Origin: Rhizopus sp. PT2906
Taxonomy: Eukaryota; Mucoromycota; Mucoromycetes; Mucorales; Rhizopodaceae
Length of the DNA: 14,895 bases
Direction of reading: 5' to 3'
Assembly (NCBI GenBank): GCA_025529335.1
Contig: JAMYHX010000729.1
Coordinates: 1 to 14,895, forward strand
This document shows, piece by piece, positions 9,221 to 14,895 of the stretch; position 1 is the first letter of the stretch; each line of letters begins with the position of its first letter. A program made the position numbers and the translations under genes. Under the pieces are notes generated by a model. That model was not told the DNA's origin. It saw only the letters and a program-made list of their open reading frames with translations, and made no database searches.

Positions 9221-12200
9221 CTAAAACTCCCACCATTTTTTGCGTGCCTGTCTTTCGTTATATTCCTTAACAGCCTTCAAAAAGTTTCCAGAGGCAGCAT
9301 TCATCTCTTCAAACTTTTGATTCAGTTCGTTCAACCTCTCACCACGTTCATTCATTTTATCGCCCAACTCTGCAAATACACCGCTTGGCCCGCTTGATGA
9401 TTTGTTTGTATTCTTGGCTTTATAAGTTTCGATCTTCTTTTTGGTTGCTTCATACGCGTCTTCCTTGTGTACTCGGCCCACTTTATATCAATTATAGTTA
9501 GTATCATCTTGGCATGGGTATATTACTTACTTATAGTGTCCAATTCACGTATCGTCAGGGGCTCTTTTTGGAAAGCTCCTGCTACTGCATTCAGCCATGA
9601 TTTTTTTGTAATGGATTTTTGTCTTTTAAGCACAGTGGATGGATGCGGAGGAAGTTCTTTTTGAGCATCATGTAGTATAACAGATTCTCCAACACGTCTA
9701 AAGCTCTATGTTAACTATTTATGCATTACATGTGTAAGCATATACGTACCTGCTGGGGTTCTCCATAAACTGATATTGTTCAATTTCGTATTGCCCTGTC
9801 CAAAGAACCACGCGACCATCTTGACTTAGACTGGCTTCTATAAGTTTTTTTGGTAATGTTTTCTCTGGAAGAGTTAGTTCAGCAATGGGCTCTATTTTTG
9901 GTAAGGAAAAGCAAAGTAGTTTGCCATGATCACAGACAAGAGATAAGCATGAACTTGAAGCTATGTTCAATGTGAGTTTTCCCTCTCTCTCTCTTTCTTC
10001 TCTTTCTCTTTTATACACTTACTATAGTTTTGAACAATTTCGCTCTGTACAATCGAAAACTCTTTGAATTCTCTGCTATACAATTTAACATTGAAGCCAG
10101 CCAAGTATACATTGACCGCATGAGCCGATACACATATGATAAAATGAGGATTATCTTGTTGACGATATTCTGCTTTCCCAAGCGCTGCTATACGTTTCGA
10201 ACCTATGTTTGACAAAGATAGGCCACTACTGCCAGTACTGATAGTACTTGCGGCCATTTGAGACGAACTTGTGTCATCAGAGATTTCATGAGAGACCGGG
10301 CTGTGCTCTTTAGTTATAATATCCGATCTGCTGGCTACGTCTTCTTCTTCTTCTATTATCTTATCAGAAATGGTCACTTGTAAAGCTCCTTTCAGGTCAA
10401 TGACATGCATGTTTAAGAGAGGTGGTGATGCTTTTATGCAAAGGTGTTGACGAATGTCATCTATCGATACACTGCTTAACAATAAGAGCATACTAAACTG
10501 ATAGATATGTCCGTTTCCAAGACAAATAAACAGCTGTGGTTCAGCTTTTGTAACTGTGATTGAAAGTTTAGTATGCATATGTGCACATAGTTTTGTTACC
10601 TTTGGAAGAAGAATATGTATTAAAGAAACCAAGATATGTAATTTCTGTCAATGTTGATTGATCTACATTAGGTTCTTCAGACACTTCAGTGGCAGCATTC
10701 TTTTCTATAGTCGAGTTTTGGTGTTGAACGTCCCAAACTACAATTACAATTTAAAATTTACATTTCAATAAGGTCTCCTATTACAAGACATACTGTACTT
10801 ACGCACAATATTTTCAGAAAATAAAACAGCGTGTCTATAAATATCCAAAAAGACTACACTTCCATTATCCATAGCAGCGGCAATACTGAAATATGACATT
10901 AATATGATATAAAAACTTGTCAAATTATAAACTTACAGTGAATCACCAATACTGGCCACACTTCTTACTGCAACATCTAATCTGATATGTAATGCAGCAT
11001 GATATCCACATATATTATCAGGCACGTCTATCTTTTGAAAGATACTTGGTTGAGTTGCTTGTTTGTCTTTTATTGGCTCTTTTTGAGTCGTGTCTGGTGG
11101 AGGCGGTACAGGTTCTACAAAGGAATTATTATTATTATTATCAACCGGGTGCTGATCGCTCGTTTGTTGCTCGTTTAAAACGAATGGGTTATGGCTATCA
11201 TCCGCATGCGGATCGTTCTCATCGGCCGAGCCCATATCTTCTAATAAATCAGAAATCTCTTTCAACGTGGTATCACATTGGTTGATAAGCTCTTCTTGTC
11301 TTGACAAGTACTCTGTTGATGTTGCCGTTGTCTCCTCTTTCTGTCTCTCAGCAACATACTCATAAATGATGATGGACCCATTGCTAAATCCAACAGTCAG
11401 TGCTCCAGTGGACTTGTTGACATCAAGACAGCAAATGATCGCCTCACGTGTTCCAAGGTCCCTTGTACATTCGATTGTGAGATGAGGCAGAGGTCGAAGA
11501 GCGGTATAGGAAGCGTCCCAGAATTTGATGAGCTCGCCTTGATGAATAGTTAAAAGGAGATCGTTTGACTGTATGTGATAGACATGTTCTGGCCCTGCTA
11601 TACCACCTGTGATAGGAGCATAGCGTGTTCTTCTGTCACTGCTGGTCATTGATGATAGTAATGTATAAGCTGAATCTGGGAGCTGAGGTAAATAGCAGGC
11701 AGTCAAGATACAGGGATCAACGAATTCAAATGCAGGAGGCAGCTTGAGTTGAGGAAATCCATGATCAAGTCCGTAAATCTTGAACGAATGATCTGATCCG
11801 ACAATAGCAATTCCAAAAGGGCTCTGTATACCTCCGTAATATGGGTTGGTGCTAAGGATAAGAAAATGAGACAGATCAGAGGCAAGGGGCATGATTGTCT
11901 GCTTCTTGGGTTCTTTTGACTCGCCATCGTAGTCAAACTCTAATAAATTTAAGCCTAATGTATCTGCTGGATGAGCTCCTCCTGCTACAATGACGAACGA
12001 TTTCTTCTCCACCTTGTCTGTGTACCAGGCAATTTGATAGATTGGCTCCACTTCTGATGATGCTGTGTAATGCTGAAAGAGCCTGCGTGAGGCAATAGGT
12101 CTTTTATCACTATTGATATCCCACAGATGTGTGTACCCGTCATCATATCCTCCAATGAATCGTGTGCCATTCGGACTCCAGGCCAGACATGTCAAGTTTC

Positions 12201-13009
12201 CGTTCTTGTAGTCTACATCCAGTTTTTTAAGAGTATAAGACTTTCTAATAGATCGATCTCGAATATCCCATATATGTACAATAGATTCGTATCCTATCAG
12301 TAACAGGTTCAAATCAGTCGGGTGCAGCTGTAGGTCAACAATAACATGACTTTGCTGTTCCTCTTCTTCCGGTAATAGGTCGGGTATTTGGTACTCTGTT
12401 ATCACTCCTTGTTGTATATCAAACACGTCGACAAAGCCATTAGAATATCCAATAAATAGCCAATCTGTCCCCACACAGTAAGCTAAACTCGTGATGATGG
12501 CTTCTGCTGACACTACGTGGCAAACTTTCTTTGTTCGGAGATCAACTGTGAAGATAGTATTTGCTTTATCGATTACTACGAGTAGAGGTGATCCAATCTT
12601 AAACTGTAGATACTTGACTCCAGCTGTGCTTGGTAGGTCGATGGATGCTGATATACCTCTACCAAACACTTTGATATAATTCTCGTTTAATTCTCCTGCT
12701 ACAATATTCATAAGAATACACTATATCCTATGCTGTCTATTATTACCAACAGCGAGTAGACCAGCAATACAGTCATAGGCAATGACACTAACAGTAGAAG
12801 GTAATCCATACGTTGACACCTACTCCCCTTTTCTTATTAATAACACTCTTGTTTCACTTTCTTTTTTTAAGTACCTTTTTCAACAAAATATCTTCAACAC
12901 GAATATTTTCTGATATTGATTGTTCAAGTCTTTTATCCTTGGATAAGATCGCCTTTGACAAAGCATTGTCTTTAGCTTTTATAGCAAAGCCAGCTAATTT
13001 CTCAAACAT
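9221..13009 (-). CDS. SRO7: Lgl/Sro7/tomosyn-family WD40 protein with R-SNARE-like C-terminus
   Basis: Sro7/tomosyn proteins bind plasma-membrane t-SNAREs and control fusion of secretory vesicles in polarised growth. Nine minus-strand exons: 13009-12875, 12819-12747, 12698-10937, 10885-10803, 10737-10600, 10553-10023, 9960-9750, 9697-9531 and 9480-9221. Introns are GT...AG, 46-65 nt; the product is 1119 aa. Exon 1 starts MFEKLAGFAIKAKDNALSKA; exon 2 gives the YGLPSTVSVIAYD block that opens the first propeller. WD-type repeats include LLLIGYESIVHIWDI (about 202-215) and LAWSPNGTRFIGGYDDGYTHLWDI (about 241-264). An acidic linker (about 519-621) holds NPF (573-575), an N5 run and a P4 run. A second beta-rich half follows, then PLTIRELDTIMGRV (about 1023-1037). 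The tail DKMNERGERLNEL...KKWWEF is a SNARE-like coiled coil with Arg at the zero-layer place (about 1079) and no membrane anchor. An ATG at 12711 lies inside intron 2 and is not the start. Confidence 0.92.
9981..10012. repeat. CT-rich tract within an intron
   Basis: A pyrimidine-rich run of CT and CTT units lies inside intron 6 (9961-10022) of the minus-strand gene, where the transcript reads as a purine-only GA/GAA tract between donor and acceptor. This differs from the usual pyrimidine-rich 3' intron end, and it accounts for the extra length of this 62-nt intron. Confidence 0.7.
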
Positions 13010-13229
13010 TGTCACTGATGCTTAAAGATGAGAGAAACAAGATCAGGAAAACTCAATGACTTTAATATTTATTCAGGTTCCGAAATGTCTTTCTCTCTCT
13101 TCTAATATAAAAAGGGCCCTCCACTAGCAAGCCTCAGTTGTACGGCAAAAGTCTTACAATACCAGGTTACTGAGCTACAGTTACAGTTCGCAAAAGGACC
13201 TTGCAGTCAGATATCAGTTCATTGCATAG
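13010..13229. promoter_or_regulatory. Upstream region of the Sro7-like gene with a plus-strand TATA-like box
   Basis: This region should hold the minus-strand promoter. An AT-rich patch at 13061-13073 lies 52-64 nt before the start and may serve as its TATA element. On the plus strand TATAAAAA at 13106-13113, followed by the palindrome GGGCCC, resembles the boxes of the neighbouring genes, but no plus-strand ATG follows until 13276, and that frame stops after four codons. It could be a leftover promoter of the decayed frame downstream, or a chance match. Confidence 0.35.
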
Positions 13230-13391
13230 ACAGATATTAATATTAGTATATCACTAATAAGGAAAAACTTATATCATGAACAATCTATAGCCGTTAACCT
13301 ACTCAGACTGCTTCATAATGATGCATATGAAGAAATCATTAAACTGTTGTTTCCTTGGATTATCAAAAGTAGAGAAAAGTACATCAAGTGA
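13230..13391 (+). pseudogene. Possible relic exon of an unknown protein
   Basis: The frame is open for 53 codons from just after a TAG (13227-13229) to TGA (13389-13391) and contains no Met codon. Its second half, with AVNLLRLLHNDAYEEIIKLL and then FPWIIKSREKY, looks like a real amphipathic helical protein rather than random translation. In a neighbouring frame, a 40-codon open stretch upstream (about 13105-13228) also reads protein-like, with AKVLQYQVTELQLQFAKG. A frameshifted old gene or the last exon of a spliced gene would both fit. I do not recognise the family. Confidence 0.35.
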
Positions 13392-13482
13392 ATATATTTT
13401 ATTAAGACTAAGGAACAAAAAGCCGAAGTGTGGGAGTAACAAAATGAACTTTTTATTAAAGTAAGCAATAGCTGGATTCCAA

Positions 13483-13539
13483 AGAGACAGACAGACAGAG
13501 AGACAGACAGACAGAGAGACAGAGAGACAGAGAGAGAGG
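13483..13539. repeat. GACA/GAGACA microsatellite
   Basis: A pure-purine-plus-C tract is built of GACA tetramers, GAGACA hexamers and finally GA dimers. It has mixed period and no relation to a coding region. The stretch that follows, 13540-13681, is AT-rich and holds nothing I can identify. Confidence 0.85.
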
Positions 13540-13681
13540 TTCTTCTTTTAATAGTATATTAATTTATAAGTTATCATCATAATTACACTTATATAATCTT
13601 GGTTGTCTTCGTCCTACTCTAGCTTCTGCTTTCTTCTCGGTTTGTCTCTTTGTTTGTTATATTCTCACTCAAGAATATAAA

Positions 13682-13704
13682 GATATAAAAAGGCTTTTTA
13701 TATC
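13682..13704. promoter_or_regulatory. Perfect palindrome containing TATA boxes on both strands
   Basis: Two 11-bp arms, GATATAAAAAG and its exact reverse complement, are separated by one G. Each strand therefore carries a TATAAAAA box. The plus-strand box begins 68 nt before an ATG at 13752, the same spacing as in the transporter and exportin-1 genes. It could be a promoter, a bidirectional one, or a short RNA hairpin. No confirmed gene uses it. Confidence 0.4.
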
Positions 13705-13751
13705 ACTGTATTTCATTTTACATTGTGCAATTCGAATTAATAAAGAAAAGA

Positions 13752-13943
13752 ATGACTGCAACAACCAAGGTCACTTCAAGTGTAATATGTTAATATTTAA
13801 GATGACTTTAGCTTGCGTACGAAATATATATTGGCTATTTGACGATAAAGAGTGTAATATTATTCGATATCGCTATAGGAAGGTTTGGTGAGGGTTTCAA
13901 TAAAAATGTGTGTAGATGTCTCTATAAACATGTAGAAACCTGA
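13752..13943 (+). other. Doubtful small spliced gene
   Basis: ATG at 13752 opens a 10-codon frame (MTATTKVTSS). If the 30 nt at 13782-13811 (GTAATA...TTTAG) were removed, the frame would continue for 43 codons to TGA at 13941-13943, giving 53 aa. An alternative donor at 13770 gives a 42-nt intron, also in frame. Both are shorter than any other intron in the window (46-73 nt), and the second has a poor GTCACT donor. The product has no recognised domain. Support comes only from the TATA spacing and the open frame, which could be chance. I see nothing in 13944-14079. Confidence 0.2.
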
Positions 13944-14079
13944 AGATATCTACATTTGAAAAACAAGGTTCAGCATACTCCCTGTTGCTTTACAGCTGTT
14001 ATTACTTCGTACTCATTATATAAAATAGCTCAAAACACAGTACAGTTTTATATATAAAATCATTTATAAAGAAAAAGGC

Positions 14080-14895
14080 TTAATTTGCCTTCTTTGTCAT
14101 CTTCCTTTTGGTAGTTTGCTTACCTACATTGAAACTGTGCGTTAGTCTCTCTGTATATTAACAAATCTATTTGCTACACACCTTTTCTAACAGTGATTCT
14201 ACGTCTCTTCCCTGTATTTGTCTTGCTTTGTTGTTCAAAGCGATCAGTAGTTTGGGAACATACAGTAGCCGCAGCAACGGGATTAACATCACTAAAATAT
14301 TATATAAGCAACATTGTAAGATATTTTTATCTTGATGCTGGTTGATGAACTTACCTTTTCCCATTGCTATCGCTTTCTTCAACAGACAAAGACGGAGGGC
14401 ACAAGCCTTGTTCTTCGGAAGCACCAGCATCATTTGCCTCTACATCTTTTTAAATGTACAAGTTATCCTTTTCTCTTTATTTATTGAGTATCGCAATTAC
14501 CTTGCCCACTGCTTGGTGTGGTAGAAGACTTCTTTTCGTTACGAAGCCAGTAGTAACGAAGCAACAGTACAGCACCCCAAGAACCAACACAAGCACGCAA
14601 AGGGACAAAAGGAGCCGCTATTTGTTCGAGAAGCTCGACAGCTCTAAGCTTTCCTCGTGCATCCGCTGCCTTGAATGGCTTACCTGCCTCAATATTGAAT
14701 TCATCCTTGTCTTGACGAATAATAGCCGGCAGCCTAAAGCGTTTGAGGTGATCACGAGCGGTATTAAACGTCTTGTCATCAATTGAACTGCCATATACGT
14801 CTTCCATAAGCTTTCTAAAAAGATCCCATGAGAATTGGTGCCTCCTACTTGAGTCCTTGTTACATGGATGGTCAATGATAGGCTTAGGGGACAAG
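14080..14895 (-). CDS. Unknown protein, 3' part only (runs off the right edge)
   Basis: Four minus-strand exons are visible: 14894-14501 (open to the window edge; the true start lies beyond), 14439-14355, 14291-14182 and 14123-14080. Introns of 61, 63 and 56 nt are GT...AG with phases 1, 2 and 1, and together they give 210 residues. The first ~110 residues are compact, with SSRRHQFSWDLFRKLMEDVY, TARDHLKRFRLPAIIR, a Lys/Arg-rich helix (ARGKLRAVELLEQIAAPF) and CVGSWGAVLLLRYYWLR. A Ser/Glu-rich linker follows, and the C-terminus is strongly basic (GKRRRITVRKGKQTTKRK), as in a nuclear or nucleic-acid-binding protein. I do not recognise the family. It could be a lineage-specific gene or a domesticated or decayed mobile-element protein. 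No frameshift or stop interrupts the visible part. Confidence 0.7.

Noticed and set aside
12709..12711. ATG as start of the Sro7-like protein
   Set aside because: It lies within intron 2; using it loses the conserved N-terminal block, and the upstream exons join in phase.
13120..13220. Possible tRNA around AGTTCGCAAAAGG
   Set aside because: The GTTCG stretch is not followed by a proper T-arm, and no acceptor stem or A-box could be found.
13483..13539. CRISPR-like array
   Set aside because: It has no spacers; it is a simple microsatellite in a eukaryotic genome.
14454..14786. Plus-strand frame of 110 codons at the right edge
   Set aside because: It runs antisense to the well-spliced minus-strand exon and across its intron; no recognised domain.

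Overview
The window looks like nuclear DNA from a fungus, most probably an early-diverging one of the Mucoromycota type. It is AT-rich. Genes are cut by many very short introns (46-73 nt, GT...AG). TATA-like boxes lie about 65-70 nt before start codons. The conserved proteins are eukaryotic: an OPT peptide transporter, exportin-1 and an Lgl/Sro7/tomosyn protein. The decayed transposons are of kinds common in fungal genomes. Placement in Mucoromycota is inference from gene style, not a search result.

Layout. Positions 1-1300 hold a decayed Tc1/mariner-like element with terminal inverted repeats and flanking TA dinucleotides; its transposase has lost a catalytic Asp and its C-terminus. Positions 1300-2018 hold no convincing gene. 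Positions 2019-4480 hold a complete two-exon oligopeptide transporter gene with TATA box and poly(A) signal. Within 4425-5037 is a short relic resembling the C-terminal motif of a PIF1/Helitron-type helicase. Positions 5038-9100 hold a complete 16-exon exportin-1 (CRM1/XPO1) gene that splices to 1070 aa. It converges, 120 bp apart, on a complete 9-exon minus-strand gene (13009 down to 9221) that splices to 1119 aa and encodes an Lgl/Sro7/tomosyn-family exocytosis regulator with an R-SNARE-like tail. Positions 13010-14079 are mostly non-coding, with a possible gene relic, a GACA satellite, a perfect palindromic TATA element and a doubtful small gene. The right edge holds the 3' part of a minus-strand gene of unknown function (four exons visible).

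The genes do not form a functional cluster: peptide uptake at the membrane, nuclear export and exocytic fusion are separate housekeeping jobs, with transposon debris at the left end and in the gaps. I found no convincing new multi-gene system. The points most worth a second look are the conserved Cys at the leptomycin site of exportin-1, the complete SNARE-like tail on the Sro7-type protein, the missense-decayed transposon relics, and the unrecognised right-edge gene. All splice junctions were worked out by hand from GT/AG sites, reading phase and protein-family continuity, without transcript data.
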